Shown one piece after another: positions 16,851-24,620 of a stretch of 64,000 nt of DNA. How positions within the stretch are numbered: the first letter of the stretch is position 1; every line of letters begins with the position of its first letter. The position numbers and the translations under genes were made by a program. The DNA comes from Eubacterium limosum (GTDB taxonomy: Bacteria; Bacillota; Clostridia; Eubacteriales; Eubacteriaceae), in assembly GCF_000807675.2 (NCBI RefSeq), contig NZ_CP019962.1, positions 1,984,001-2,048,000 of the forward strand, written 5' to 3'. Below the pieces are notes generated by a model. It was not told the DNA's origin. It did no database searches and saw only the letters and a program-made list of their open reading frames with translations.

Positions 16851-17371
16851 AAATCGCAGTGATTGGTTACAGCGGATCAGGCAAGTCGACGCTTGCTAAA
16901 CATCTGGGGGAGGAGACCGGGTATCCGGTGCTCCATCTGGATAAGGTCAACTTCCTTCCAGGCTGGCAGGAGCGGGACCGCGCAGAAGCGAGGGCGGTGG
17001 TCACAGCCTTTATGGCTCAGGACGACTGGATCATCGACGGCAACTACGGTGATCTCCACTGTGGACTTCGCATGGCTGCGGCGGATAAGATCATGATGCT
17101 CTGCATGCCGAGGCGGGTCTGCTTTCCGAGAGCCTGTCTGCGCTACCTCAAATGCAGGAACCAGGTCCGGGAGAGCATGGCGGAGGGCTGTGAGGAAAAA
17201 GTTGACTATGCCTTCGCCAAGTGGATTTTAAAAGACGGGCGCAGTAAACGCCACAGGGACTGGTACCGCAGTCTTCAGAAAGCCTACCCCGAAAAGGTTC
17301 TTTTCTGCCAGAACAGCCGGGATGTCAGGAAACTGCTTGAGAGTGAGAAAATATGGCAGTCTGAGTGTTGA
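16847..17371 (+). CDS. P-loop NTPase of the FlaR/topology-modulation type
   Basis: 174 residues. The Walker A motif GYSGSGKST sits at residues 7-15, followed by VLHLDKVNFLPGW and WIIDGNYGD, which recur in small adenylate-kinase-like proteins annotated as DNA topology modulation protein FlaR. These are probably nucleotide or small-molecule kinases; the DNA topology name is historical. The ATG overlaps the previous stop (ATGA) and lacks its own Shine-Dalgarno, so translation is coupled. Confidence 0.75.
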   Translation: MKIAVIGYSGSGKSTLAKHLGEETGYPVLHLDKVNFLPGWQERDRAEARAVVTAFMAQDDWIIDGNYGDLHCGLRMAAADKIMMLCMPRRVCFPRACLRYLKCRNQVRESMAEGCEEKVDYAFAKWILKDGRSKRHRDWYRSLQKAYPEKVLFCQNSRDVRKLLESEKIWQSEC

Positions 17372-17409
17372 GACAGCATCGCAGCAGCGGAGCTGTCTCT
17401 TGTTTTTTT
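17370..17409 (+). terminator. Rho-independent terminator after the P-loop NTPase gene
   Basis: GAGACAGC (17370-17377) pairs with GCTGTCTC (17392-17399), followed by a T-rich stretch at 17400-17409. Confidence 0.8.
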
Positions 17410-17460
17410 GATGGCGGCACCCTTGTCCGGATACAGGCTGAACACTGTCCCATCCCACTT

Positions 17461-17511
17461 AAAAAAAGATAAAGGCAGCCTGGACTATAAATAATCCTCA
17501 AGGCTGCCTTT
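17461..17511 (-). terminator. Terminator of the bcp gene
   Basis: On the minus strand AAAGGCAGCCT (complement of 17501-17511) pairs with AGGCTGCCTTT (complement of 17471-17481), then ATC and seven T. Confidence 0.8.
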
Positions 17512-17517
17512 ATTTGA

Positions 17518-17982
17518 TTATGCCTCGCCCTTTAAATGCTCCAGAATCTGGTCGGCGTTTTCCGCGGGCTTTACTTTTTCATAAACCTTTTCGATCATAC
17601 CAGCTTCGTCAATGATGTAGGTGGTGCGCACAATGCCCATATAGGTTTTGCCGTACATTTTCTTTTCCTTCCATACATCATAGGCCTGGATAACCTGGGT
17701 TTCCGGGTCGGAGAGCAGCAGAAAGGGCAGCTCATACTTCGAGGCAAAATTGGTGTGCGAGCGGGTGCTGTCCTTGCTGACGCCAATGACAACCGCGCCC
17801 AGAGCCTCAAATTCAGAATACGCGTCCCGGAAAGTGCAGGCCTGGGTGGTGCAGCCCTTTGTATTGTCCTTGGGATAAAAATAAAGAATAACCTTTTTTC
17901 CTTTAAAATCAGAAAGGCTGACCGGATGGTTGTCTTTATCAGGCAGTGAGAAATCCGGGGCCTTGGTACCTTGCTGTAACAT
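17518..17982 (-). CDS. bcp: Thioredoxin-dependent thiol peroxidase (Bcp peroxiredoxin)
   Basis: 154 residues. Two ATG codons are adjacent; the second (17982) is preferred because AAAAGGAG is six bases from it but only three from the first. The AhpC/TSA fold shows APDFSLPD, the FYPKDNTKGCTTQACTFRD active site with peroxidatic C44 and resolving C49, and the family's GVSKDS. It reduces hydrogen peroxide and organic hydroperoxides using thioredoxin, useful to an anaerobe meeting oxygen. It stands alone, divergent from the histidine-rich MarR regulator gene. Confidence 0.9.
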   Translation of the reverse strand: MLQQGTKAPDFSLPDKDNHPVSLSDFKGKKVILYFYPKDNTKGCTTQACTFRDAYSEFEALGAVVIGVSKDSTRSHTNFASKYELPFLLLSDPETQVIQAYDVWKEKKMYGKTYMGIVRTTYIIDEAGMIEKVYEKVKPAENADQILEHLKGEA

Positions 17983-17991
17983 CATTTGCTC

Positions 17992-18018
17992 CTTTTCTTA
18001 CTTTTCTTACTTTTCTTA
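17992..18018. repeat. Three perfect 9-bp tandem repeats in the bcp leader
   Basis: CTTTTCTTA occurs three times in a row. On the bcp strand this gives TAAGAAAAG units ending in the ribosome-binding site AAAAGGAG, so copy number could alter leader length or translation. Confidence 0.75.
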
Positions 18019-18080
18019 ATGGAATACCCTTATTTTACACTTTGGAACGGTGCCATGCAACAAAACTTTAAAAAAATTAA

Positions 18081-18136
18081 TAAGGTACCTTGACAAATCT
18101 GTGAAAAGGGTGTAAAATTCAATTATAAGGTACCTG
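18081..18136 (+). promoter_or_regulatory. Promoter of the MarR gene flanked by two GGTACC palindromes
   Basis: A near-consensus promoter, TTGACA (18090-18095), 17 bases, TAAAAT (18113-18118), is bracketed by two copies of the palindrome AAGGTACCT(T) (18082-18091 and 18127-18135). The first overlaps the -35 and the second covers the start point. This is the classic layout for an autorepressing MarR protein. A UTR hairpin GAAGCGG/CCGCTTC follows at 18144-18170. Confidence 0.75.
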
Positions 18137-18193
18137 AATAAAAGAAGCGGCGGCGGAACGCCCCCGCTTCACGAATCGAAAAGGAGATAAAAA

Positions 18194-18868
18194 ATGAACG
18201 AACTCAATGAAAAATTAATGGAACAGTTCAGAAAATACCAGGTTTTAATGCACCAGGGAATGCGCCGCTTTGCGCCGAGGGGGCCAAAGGAAGACCCACA
18301 CCACGGACAGGGAAAAGTGCTTGTGATGCTGGCTGAAAATGACGGCGTCAGCCAGAAGCTGCTGACTGAGCAGTCCGGCATACGCCCGGCGTCTCTGAGC
18401 GAGCTGATCATCAAGCTTGAACGGAACGGGCTGGTGGAACGCCAAAGAAATGAAGAGGACAAGCGAAACAGGAACGTTTATCTGACAGATGATGGAAGAG
18501 CGCTGGCAGAAACCATCAAAAGCCGAAAGGATGAATCCGCAGATTTTCTCTTTGATGCTTTATCGGAAGAAGAAAAGGAAACCCTCACGGTGCTTTTCGA
18601 TAAGCTGATCACCTCACTGGAAGATAAAGTAGCGGATATGGATGAAGAAATGCCACCGTTTGCCCCGCCGCATCCTCATTTACCGCACGGAGGTCCCCAT
18701 GGCCCGCATCATGGACCTCATCATGAGCACTTTGGCGGCCCGCACGGTCCTCATCACGGCCCCGGCCCCCATGATCCAGAGCATCCGCAGCCTCCGCGCC
18801 ATCCAGAAGCAGAGGAAGAGGATAAAATTGTACTGGATGTTCTTAATGAAGAACAAGAAGAGGAATAA
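18194..18868 (+). CDS. MarR family regulator with histidine-rich C-terminal tail
   Basis: 224 residues; ATG after AAGGAG. Residues about 10-145 form a MarR winged helix-turn-helix (SQKLLTEQSGIRPASLSELIIKLERNGLVERQRN and wing). Residues 160-203 are a low-complexity His/Gly/Pro tail with 15 histidines, followed by an acidic end. The tail could sense or buffer nickel, zinc or cobalt, metals that acetogen enzymes depend on. The regulator is monocistronic and divergent from bcp. MarR proteins with such tails are uncommon; the metal idea is inference only. Confidence 0.85.
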   Translation: MNELNEKLMEQFRKYQVLMHQGMRRFAPRGPKEDPHHGQGKVLVMLAENDGVSQKLLTEQSGIRPASLSELIIKLERNGLVERQRNEEDKRNRNVYLTDDGRALAETIKSRKDESADFLFDALSEEEKETLTVLFDKLITSLEDKVADMDEEMPPFAPPHPHLPHGGPHGPHHGPHHEHFGGPHGPHHGPGPHDPEHPQPPRHPEAEEEDKIVLDVLNEEQEEE

Positions 18869-18882
18869 TTCGATATGATTTA

Positions 18883-18927
18883 CCCGGTTTTGTATGCGAA
18901 TGGGGCAACAAAACCGGGATTTTTTTA
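18883..18927 (+). terminator. Rho-independent terminator after the His-rich MarR gene
   Basis: CCCGGTTTTG (18883-18892) pairs with CAAAACCGGG (18909-18918), then A and eight T (18920-18927). Confidence 0.85.
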
Positions 18928-18950
18928 TCAAAATATATCTGCAAATCTAT

Positions 18951-18979
18951 TTTACAAAAGGAAATGAATCCGATATAAT
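18951..18979 (+). promoter_or_regulatory. Promoter of the TIR gene
   Basis: TTTACA (18951-18956), 17 bases, TATAAT (18974-18979). Confidence 0.7.
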
Positions 18980-19070
18980 TGATTTACAAGAAACGTAAAC
19001 CATTGCAACGGCACCGGATATTTTGTTTTAACAAAAATTCAAGCGATTTTATTTTGAAATGAGGTACGAG

Positions 19071-19772
19071 ATGTTTACAGCGTTTAACTTAACAATGGAT
19101 GAAAAAGAGATGGCCCGGCTGGAAAAGGGAGCGCCATGCTCAGATGCGGATGAAAGTGTGAATCAGGCGAAAGTTGTGGAGGAACTGAAAAAATACCTTG
19201 GAATGGGGGCAGCTTTTGACGGCGAGGCTCTGCTTTCCGAGTGGTTTCCAGAGCTCAAATTCCAGGTGTTTTTATCCCACGCTCTGGCAGATGAGCCTTT
19301 GGCGTCCAGGCTTGAGCGCTGGCTTCAGAAAGAGCTGGGAGTTTCAGTCTTTGTGGATTCGTGGATCTGGCAGGCAGCAGACGAGCTGGTAGCCGGGGGA
19401 TTTGCGCCCGGCCATGTCTACCCTGTCCTGCACATGGCCTTGGGCAAGATGATCGCCCAGTGTGAGTGTGTGATTTTCCTGAACCCATATCATTCGCTGA
19501 AGAAGGAGGGAGCCGTTGAAGAAACACCGTGGATTTACGCAGAACTTCAGACAGCCCGCATGACGCGGAAGAAAAAGCCGGAGCGCTTTAAGAAATTTCA
19601 TTTTGCTGTCACGCTCGGCACCCAGTTAAAAATAGAGTTTGATCCGCAGCTGCCTAATTTGTTGCTTTTAAGCGCAGAGGATCTCGAAAAATGGTGCAGC
19701 CAGCAGCATATTGTCTCAGAGGATGTCTATCATTTGGATTTGCTCTATCTTCAAAAGCAAATTATTATCTAA
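19071..19772 (+). CDS. Stand-alone TIR-domain protein
   Basis: 233 residues. The start was placed at the ATG at 19071, which has GAGG seven bases upstream; an in-frame ATG twelve bases earlier overlaps that site. After an ~60-residue N-terminal region, a TIR domain begins at KFQVFLSH (63-70), continues with VSVFVDS (91-97), and contains the catalytic-type motif PWIYAEL with W154 and E158, where NAD-cleaving TIR enzymes have their glutamate. No membrane segment or partner gene is present. Bacterial TIR proteins act in phage defence as NADases or signal producers, or as effectors; here it is monocistronic between a MarR and a MerR gene, so its role is open. Confidence 0.8.
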   Translation: MFTAFNLTMDEKEMARLEKGAPCSDADESVNQAKVVEELKKYLGMGAAFDGEALLSEWFPELKFQVFLSHALADEPLASRLERWLQKELGVSVFVDSWIWQAADELVAGGFAPGHVYPVLHMALGKMIAQCECVIFLNPYHSLKKEGAVEETPWIYAELQTARMTRKKKPERFKKFHFAVTLGTQLKIEFDPQLPNLLLLSAEDLEKWCSQQHIVSEDVYHLDLLYLQKQIII

Positions 19773-19781
19773 ATTTAAAAT

Positions 19782-19811
19782 GCCATCTGACGGATTTCTC
19801 CGTCAGATGGC
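19782..19811. terminator. Hairpin between TIR and MerR genes
   Basis: A perfect 12-bp stem, GCCATCTGACGG (19782-19793) with CCGTCAGATGGC (19800-19811), sits between convergent genes. T-tracts are short on both sides, so termination may be modest. Confidence 0.7.
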
Positions 19812-19818
19812 GTTTCGC

Positions 19819-20640
19819 TTATTTGGCGGCAATGGGGAAGCAGCATTCTGTTACCCATTTTTCAGGCTCGCTGGTATCGCCAGGCCCCACATGGTAGACA
19901 TTGAACATGGTGCCGTTGGTCCGGTAGCCGTTTTCCTCAATCCACCTCATGGCTGTGATGTTGACATCGGTGATTTGGTCATAGGCGCCAGTGAAAGTGA
20001 CGCTTGCCACCAGGCGGGCGGGCAGTTTTTTGAAAAAGACGTGCCCGGTATTCTGGTAGCTGCCAATGACAGACACCTGAACCTCTACATCCGGGTTGGC
20101 TTCATTGTATTCTGCATCGTGGTAGGTCGCGGTGCTGAAGGGCGGGTTGGCGAACTTGGGATGCTGGGGTGCGATTTCAGCGTGCAACTTTTCCCAGAGT
20201 CGGCCTTCTTCAGTGTAGGTACTCAGGGTATCACGCAGGCTTGCAACCTGACAGGAGGGTAATTCTTTTGCAACGACGATATAATTTTTCATGATTTCTT
20301 CCTTTCTGCGAAGCCTTTCGCCAGCGGCTTTCAGCTGCCAGAGCTGAACCTGCAGTTTTTCAGCTTCCTTCAGCTTCTTCTGGTAGCAGGCTTCAATGTG
20401 CGTTTCAAGAGCCTGGGAAGTGCTGCTGCTTTCAAGAATTTCACCGATGGCTGTCAGGCTCAGGCCCATGCGCTGCAGAGAGACAATGGTGCTGACAGTC
20501 GTCAGCTGAGAAGCTGTGTAGTAACGGTAGCCGGTAAAGGGGTCAACCCGTTCTGGAAGCAGAAGCCCCATCTCCTCAAAATGGCGCAGCATTCGGACGC
20601 TGACGTGGCAAAGTTTAGAAAATTCTCCAATTTTCAGCAT
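19819..20640 (-). CDS. MerR family regulator with GyrI-like ligand-binding domain
   Basis: 273 residues; the start at 20640 (MLKIGEFSK) has AAGGAG eight bases upstream. The N-terminal MerR helix-turn-helix (1-70: SVRMLRHFEEMGLLLPERVD, then GYRYYTASQL) leads into a coiled coil (about 80-115) and a GyrI/BmrR-like multidrug-binding domain (about 125-273). Such proteins activate efflux genes on binding lipophilic drugs. No efflux gene is adjacent. Its own promoter has the 19-base spacer typical of MerR control, so it probably activates itself. A second protein of the same architecture is encoded at 26785. Confidence 0.9.
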   Translation of the reverse strand: MLKIGEFSKLCHVSVRMLRHFEEMGLLLPERVDPFTGYRYYTASQLTTVSTIVSLQRMGLSLTAIGEILESSSTSQALETHIEACYQKKLKEAEKLQVQLWQLKAAGERLRRKEEIMKNYIVVAKELPSCQVASLRDTLSTYTEEGRLWEKLHAEIAPQHPKFANPPFSTATYHDAEYNEANPDVEVQVSVIGSYQNTGHVFFKKLPARLVASVTFTGAYDQITDVNITAMRWIEENGYRTNGTMFNVYHVGPGDTSEPEKWVTECCFPIAAK

Positions 20641-20683
20641 ATTCCCATCTCCTTTCAAAGTTGGTTTTCGTGAGCTCATCCTT

Positions 20684-20714
20684 AGTATAATCCCTCACAT
20701 AATGGCAGAGTCAA
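20684..20714 (-). promoter_or_regulatory. MerR-type promoter with 19-base spacer
   Basis: On the minus strand -35 TTGACT (complement of 20709-20714) and -10 TATACT (complement of 20684-20689) are separated by 19 bases, the overlong spacing that MerR activators correct by twisting DNA. The promoter lies between the AAA ATPase stop and the MerR start. Confidence 0.75.
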
Positions 20715-20732
20715 GGAAGAAAATAAAGTTTT

Positions 20733-21479
20733 TCAGTCCAGTAAATAGTGCAGCAACCGTTCAGGGTCATCGAGGAACATTTTGGTCAGGCAATATGGCT
20801 CGGTATCCCTGTAGGGGGTCAGGGACAGACGGCCATCGGGGGATAAAACATAAATATCTGCATCGGGGCAGGCCAGCAGAATGGGAGAGTGGGTCGCGAC
20901 AATAAACTGGGAGCCGTCCCGTGCCAGGTTGTGGATCAGGGATAACAGTGTCATCTGGCGTGAGGCGGACAGTGCGGCCTCGGGCTCGTCTAGAATATAA
21001 AGTCCCTTGCCGCGGAAGCGGCTCTGGACCAGTGCCAGAAAGCTTTCGCCGTGGGACTGGGCATGAAGAGAGAGACCGCCGTAGCTTTTGTACAGGCCAG
21101 TCCCTCCGGGTTCATTCTCCATCCGGTCAATTTCTGTCGCAACATTGTAAAAGCTCTCAGCTCTTAGAAAGAAATTGTCTTTGGGAAGGGAGAGGCCCTT
21201 GGTCAGATTAATGAACTGGTACAGGAAAGAGTGGGTATCGTGGGAATGAAAATCAAAATTCTTTGACCCACCCTCTGGGTTAAAGCCATACCTCACCGCC
21301 AGAGCCTCCAGCAGGGTAGATTTGCCGTTACCGTTTTCGCCGCAGAAAAAAGTGACGTTCTTTTCAAAGAAAAAGGGCTCAAGCTGCTGAATGACTGGCA
21401 GGTCGGAAAGATAGCTCTGAGTGTAGGCCGGATCGTTCCGGTCAATGGAAAAGCCACTGAGATAAAGGGTGCTGAACAT
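20733..21479 (-). CDS. AAA/ABC-type ATPase of the solitary DEAD-box-free class
   Basis: 248 residues, ATG at 21479 after GGAGG. It is a compact ABC-ATPase-like protein with Walker A GENGNGKST (about 47-55), a signature-like QSHGESF, Walker B GLYILDEPEAALS, and a switch histidine in VATHSPILL. It has no membrane partner and no zinc hook or long coiled coil. Relatives are annotated as AAA family ATPases of unknown function; some related ATPases belong to anti-phage pairs, but no nuclease gene adjoins this one. It is followed by the MerR gene 93 bases downstream. Confidence 0.8.
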   Translation of the reverse strand: MFSTLYLSGFSIDRNDPAYTQSYLSDLPVIQQLEPFFFEKNVTFFCGENGNGKSTLLEALAVRYGFNPEGGSKNFDFHSHDTHSFLYQFINLTKGLSLPKDNFFLRAESFYNVATEIDRMENEPGGTGLYKSYGGLSLHAQSHGESFLALVQSRFRGKGLYILDEPEAALSASRQMTLLSLIHNLARDGSQFIVATHSPILLACPDADIYVLSPDGRLSLTPYRDTEPYCLTKMFLDDPERLLHYLLD

Positions 21480-21510
21480 GGGATACCTCCTCGATGTATC
21501 GGTTGTCTTT

Positions 21511-21538
21511 ATTGTACCAGTTAAAGGACAAAAAGCAA
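21511..21538 (-). promoter_or_regulatory. Probable promoter of the AAA ATPase gene
   Basis: Minus-strand TTGCTT (complement of 21533-21538), 16 bases, TACAAT (complement of 21511-21516). Confidence 0.5.
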
Positions 21539-21581
21539 AACCAGAATGCCGCGGTCCTCTTATATGAATGTCAAGCGTGAA

Positions 21582-21643
21582 TTGTTAAATGTTTGTTAAA
21601 TCTTCGGCAGTCTATTGTGTTTTGGCAGTCACTCTTTTATAAT
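21582..21643 (+). promoter_or_regulatory. Pho-box-like direct repeat and promoter of the Na/Pi transporter gene
   Basis: TTGTTAAAT occurs at 21582-21590 and 21593-21601, an exact 11-base period. On the other strand this reads TTTAACA-N4-TTTAACA, like the PhoP boxes of Firmicutes. A perfect -10 TATAAT follows at 21638-21643 with a poor -35, as expected of an activator-dependent promoter. The downstream gene is a phosphate transporter, which supports PhoPR control. Confidence 0.65.
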
Positions 21644-21667
21644 GACATCAACAGATTGTTTGGAGAA

Positions 21668-21733
21668 ATGATGATGAACAATGCCGTTGTTGCCCTTGTC
21701 TTTATAGACAATATCCGCATTGAGAATAGGTGA
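21668..21733 (+). CDS. Candidate leader peptide of the Na/Pi transporter gene
   Basis: A 22-codon ORF (three possible ATGs at 21668, 21671 and 21674; GGAGA at 21662-21666 best suits the third) encodes a short hydrophobic peptide, MNNAVVALVFIDNIRIENR from the third ATG. It ends with TGA at 21731-21733, immediately before a strong terminator hairpin. This is the geometry of translation-coupled attenuation. There is no run of one amino acid, so what the ribosome would sense is unclear. Confidence 0.5.
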   Translation: MMMNNAVVALVFIDNIRIENR

Positions 21734-21774
21734 GACGCAGCCTGTACCCTCAGGGATACGGGGTGTGTCTTTTT
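21734..21774 (+). terminator. Terminator/attenuator in the Na/Pi transporter leader
   Basis: An imperfect stem of about 15 pairs runs from GACGCA at 21734 to TGTGTC ending at 21769, with a CA loop near 21750, followed by TTTTT. It lies between the promoter and the transporter ATG, so it must be bypassed for expression. Confidence 0.65.
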
Positions 21775-21815
21775 GCGTGACGGTGGTTCATCTGGTAGGA
21801 GGAAAGTGAAAAGTT

Positions 21816-23492
21816 ATGGGTGTTACTGATGTTTTGGGTTTACTCGGAGGGTTAGCCCTGTTTCTGTACGGAATGCAGATGATGAGCTCGGGTCTTGAAG
21901 CGGCTGCGGGCAATCGTATGAAGCAGATACTGGAGCGGCTGACCGCCAACCGGTTTTTGGGAGTGGCCGTTGGGGCGGCCATCACGGCGGTCATTCAGTC
22001 TTCATCCGCCACAACCGTCATGGTTGTTGGCTTTGTGAACTCAGGGATGATGACTCTGATTCAGGCGGTCTGGATCATTATGGGCGCCAATATTGGTACG
22101 ACGATTACGGGCCAGCTCATCGCGCTCGATGTGGGGGCGCTGGCGCCGCTGTTCGCTTTTTGCGGCGTGGCATTGGTGGTTTTTACCAAAAAGGTTAAGC
22201 TGCACCACTGGGGCCTGATTGTCGCCGGACTGGGGATTTTGTTCATCGGTATGGATATGATGAGTACAGCGATGATGCCGCTTCGTGACTCACCGGCCTT
22301 TGTCAATCTGATGACCCGGTTTTCGAACCCGGCCCTCGGGATTCTGGCGGGGGCTGTTTTTACCGCTGCGATTCAGTCTTCATCCGCTTCAGTCGGAATT
22401 TTGCAGGCGCTGGCCGTCAGCGGCGTAATCGGCCTGCCAAGTGCGGTGTATGTGCTGTTTGGACAGAATATCGGAACCTGTATTACCGCGGTTCTGGCGT
22501 CCATTGGCACCAGCCGCAACGCCAAGCGCACCACAGTCATCCATTTACTGTTTAACATCATTGGAACGGTTGTTTTTACAGTCATTTGCATGCTGACGCC
22601 GCTTACGGCCTTTGTCGAGTCCCTGTCTCCGGCAAATCCAGCAGCCCAGATCGCTAATATGCACACACTGTTCAATATTGCGACAACGCTGATGCTGCTG
22701 CCCTTTGGCACGCTTCTGGCAAAGGCGGCGGTCAGAATTCTGCCCGAGCGCCCTTCAGAAAAAAGCGGCGAGCACCAGCTTTTATACATCAAGCCTGTTG
22801 AGGCTTCGCTGGAATACCAGATGGGTACCTCTGCCATTATCGTGAACGGTGTGTGGCGTGAACTGCGGCGCATGGCGAAAATGGTCACAGAGAACCTGGA
22901 ACAGGCATTTCAAGGGGTTTTGGAAAAGAGCAGCCGCTATACAGAGGATGTGGCAAAATCAGAAAAGTATGTCAATTATCTGAATACCGAGATTTCCAGG
23001 TACATTTCCCATGTCATAACCTATGAGCTCAATGAAGAAGATGGGGTTCTGGTTTCCGCATTTTTCAAAATCTGCGGCAGCCTTGAGCGCGTGGGGGACC
23101 ATGCGGTCAATATCAGTGAACAGGCCAGGCTTTTGGAGGAAAAACATATCGGATTTACAGAGGAAGCCCAGGAAGAAATGCGGTCGCTTCAGCAGGTCAG
23201 CATCGGCGTGCTGGACTCACTCAGCCGGCTGGAGGCCATTACTGAAAAGAGGCTGACTGAAATTGCCGACTATGAACAGAGAATGGATGATTTGACACTT
23301 GATTACCAGAGAAACCAGATTGCCCGTATGCGAAAAGGCCTCTGTTCAGACGAAGCCTGTGTGGTTTATTCCGAAATACTTATGGATATTGAGAGCATCG
23401 GCGATCATATCCTGAGCATCGGCGAGGTGCTGGTACAGGCCAGCGCCTCCAAAACAACGGTCGATATGGAACAGGAAGCTTATGCGAGGTAA
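21816..23492 (+). CDS. Na/Pi cotransporter family protein with PhoU-like domain
   Basis: 558 residues, ATG at 21816 after GGAGG. The membrane part (1-320) has the two inverted repeats of the family, each with a QSSSA motif (ITAVIQSSSATT and TAAIQSSSASV), which bind sodium and phosphate. The cytoplasmic C-terminal half (about 340-545) is a helical PhoU-like domain (SLERVGDHAVNISEQA and DIESIGDHILSIGEV). It should import or balance phosphate with sodium, with the PhoU domain regulating activity. The Pho-box and attenuated leader upstream point to phosphate-responsive control. The next gene begins nine bases after the stop. Confidence 0.9.
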   Translation: MGVTDVLGLLGGLALFLYGMQMMSSGLEAAAGNRMKQILERLTANRFLGVAVGAAITAVIQSSSATTVMVVGFVNSGMMTLIQAVWIIMGANIGTTITGQLIALDVGALAPLFAFCGVALVVFTKKVKLHHWGLIVAGLGILFIGMDMMSTAMMPLRDSPAFVNLMTRFSNPALGILAGAVFTAAIQSSSASVGILQALAVSGVIGLPSAVYVLFGQNIGTCITAVLASIGTSRNAKRTTVIHLLFNIIGTVVFTVICMLTPLTAFVESLSPANPAAQIANMHTLFNIATTLMLLPFGTLLAKAAVRILPERPSEKSGEHQLLYIKPVEASLEYQMGTSAIIVNGVWRELRRMAKMVTENLEQAFQGVLEKSSRYTEDVAKSEKYVNYLNTEISRYISHVITYELNEEDGVLVSAFFKICGSLERVGDHAVNISEQARLLEEKHIGFTEEAQEEMRSLQQVSIGVLDSLSRLEAITEKRLTEIADYEQRMDDLTLDYQRNQIARMRKGLCSDEACVVYSEILMDIESIGDHILSIGEVLVQASASKTTVDMEQEAYAR

Positions 23493-23500
23493 GGATTAAT

Positions 23501-24592
23501 ATGGAAACTGAAAAACGGCGGGCTTTTATCATTAATTTTATGTATTTTGCCATTCTTGCGCTTCTGTGCTTTGCGGTACTCAAATATGCCATGCCGTTGC
23601 TGGCTCCTTTTATCATTGGCTTCGCTCTGGCCTATCTGCTGAAAGGGCCGATCCGCCTGATGTCCGGAAAGCTGCGCCTGAACCGGAAAATTTCGGCGAT
23701 TGTGGTGGTGCTTGTCTTTTACTGCACCATTGGTATGCTCATTTCGCTCCTTGGGGTTAAGGCCTTTACGGCCTCCAGAGAGTTGATTTTTAATCTGCCC
23801 CAGATTTATGCCCTCCATGTGGAGCCAGTGCTTATGGGGATTTTTGACGGGGTGGAGCAGTCTGTGCTCAGGATGGACCCCGCCCTGGTAGCAGCTCTTG
23901 AGGAGATGTTTAACCGCCTGGTACAGTCTCTGGGGCAGATGGTTTCCAGCTTGTCCATGGGGGCCATGGGCGCCGTATCGGATATTGCGTCCTCGCTGCC
24001 CGGGCTTTTTATCAAGCTGCTGTTACTCATTATTTCCACCTTTTTTATTGCTATCGACTATGACCGTCTGACGGGCTTTGTCATGCACCAGTTAAACGGA
24101 AAGACCAGGACGGTTTTTGTTCAGATCAAGGAATACGTGGTGGGGACGCTCTTTGTGTGTATCCGCTCCTACGCGCTCATCATGAGCATTACCTTTGTCG
24201 AGCTTGTCATTGGTCTGACCCTCATCGGCGTCGACAATGCTCTGATCATCGCCTTTGTCATCGCGGTGTTCGATATTCTTCCGGTACTGGGCACAGGCGG
24301 TATCATGATCCCCTGGACGGTGATCACAGCCCTGCAGGGGAACTATCCGCTGGCATTGGGGCTGCTGCTGGTCTATCTGGTGGTCACAGTGGTGCGAAAC
24401 ATTATTGAACCGAAAATTGTGGGAAGCCAGATAGGTCTTCATCCGGTGATTACGTTGGCTAGTATGTTTGTGGGGCTGCAGCTCTTTGGCGTTGTAGGGC
24501 TTTTCGGCTTTCCGATTGTGCTCTCACTGCTGTGCCATCTGAACGACACAGGCACCATCCACCTGTTTAAGCCAGTGGATGAGACCCTGTAG
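23501..24592 (+). CDS. AI-2E family permease, YtvI-like
   Basis: 363 residues with about eight hydrophobic segments. The central soluble stretch and the C-terminal pattern (VFDILPVLGTGGIMIPW, IIEPKIVGSQIGLHPVITLASMFVGLQLFG) mark the AI-2E transporter superfamily. Length and motifs are nearest to the Firmicute YtvI sporulation membrane protein; other members are Na+/H+ antiporters. It is the second gene of the Na/Pi operon, and the reason for that pairing is not obvious. It ends 28 bases before a terminator. Confidence 0.8.
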   Translation: METEKRRAFIINFMYFAILALLCFAVLKYAMPLLAPFIIGFALAYLLKGPIRLMSGKLRLNRKISAIVVVLVFYCTIGMLISLLGVKAFTASRELIFNLPQIYALHVEPVLMGIFDGVEQSVLRMDPALVAALEEMFNRLVQSLGQMVSSLSMGAMGAVSDIASSLPGLFIKLLLLIISTFFIAIDYDRLTGFVMHQLNGKTRTVFVQIKEYVVGTLFVCIRSYALIMSITFVELVIGLTLIGVDNALIIAFVIAVFDILPVLGTGGIMIPWTVITALQGNYPLALGLLLVYLVVTVVRNIIEPKIVGSQIGLHPVITLASMFVGLQLFGVVGLFGFPIVLSLLCHLNDTGTIHLFKPVDETL

Positions 24593-24620
24593 GTTAAATG
24601 AATTGTTTTAGAGATCAAGA

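Noticed and set aside
18642-18878. Second ORF inside the His-rich MarR gene
   Set aside because: Frame-shifted reading of the His/Gly/Pro codons; no ribosome site.
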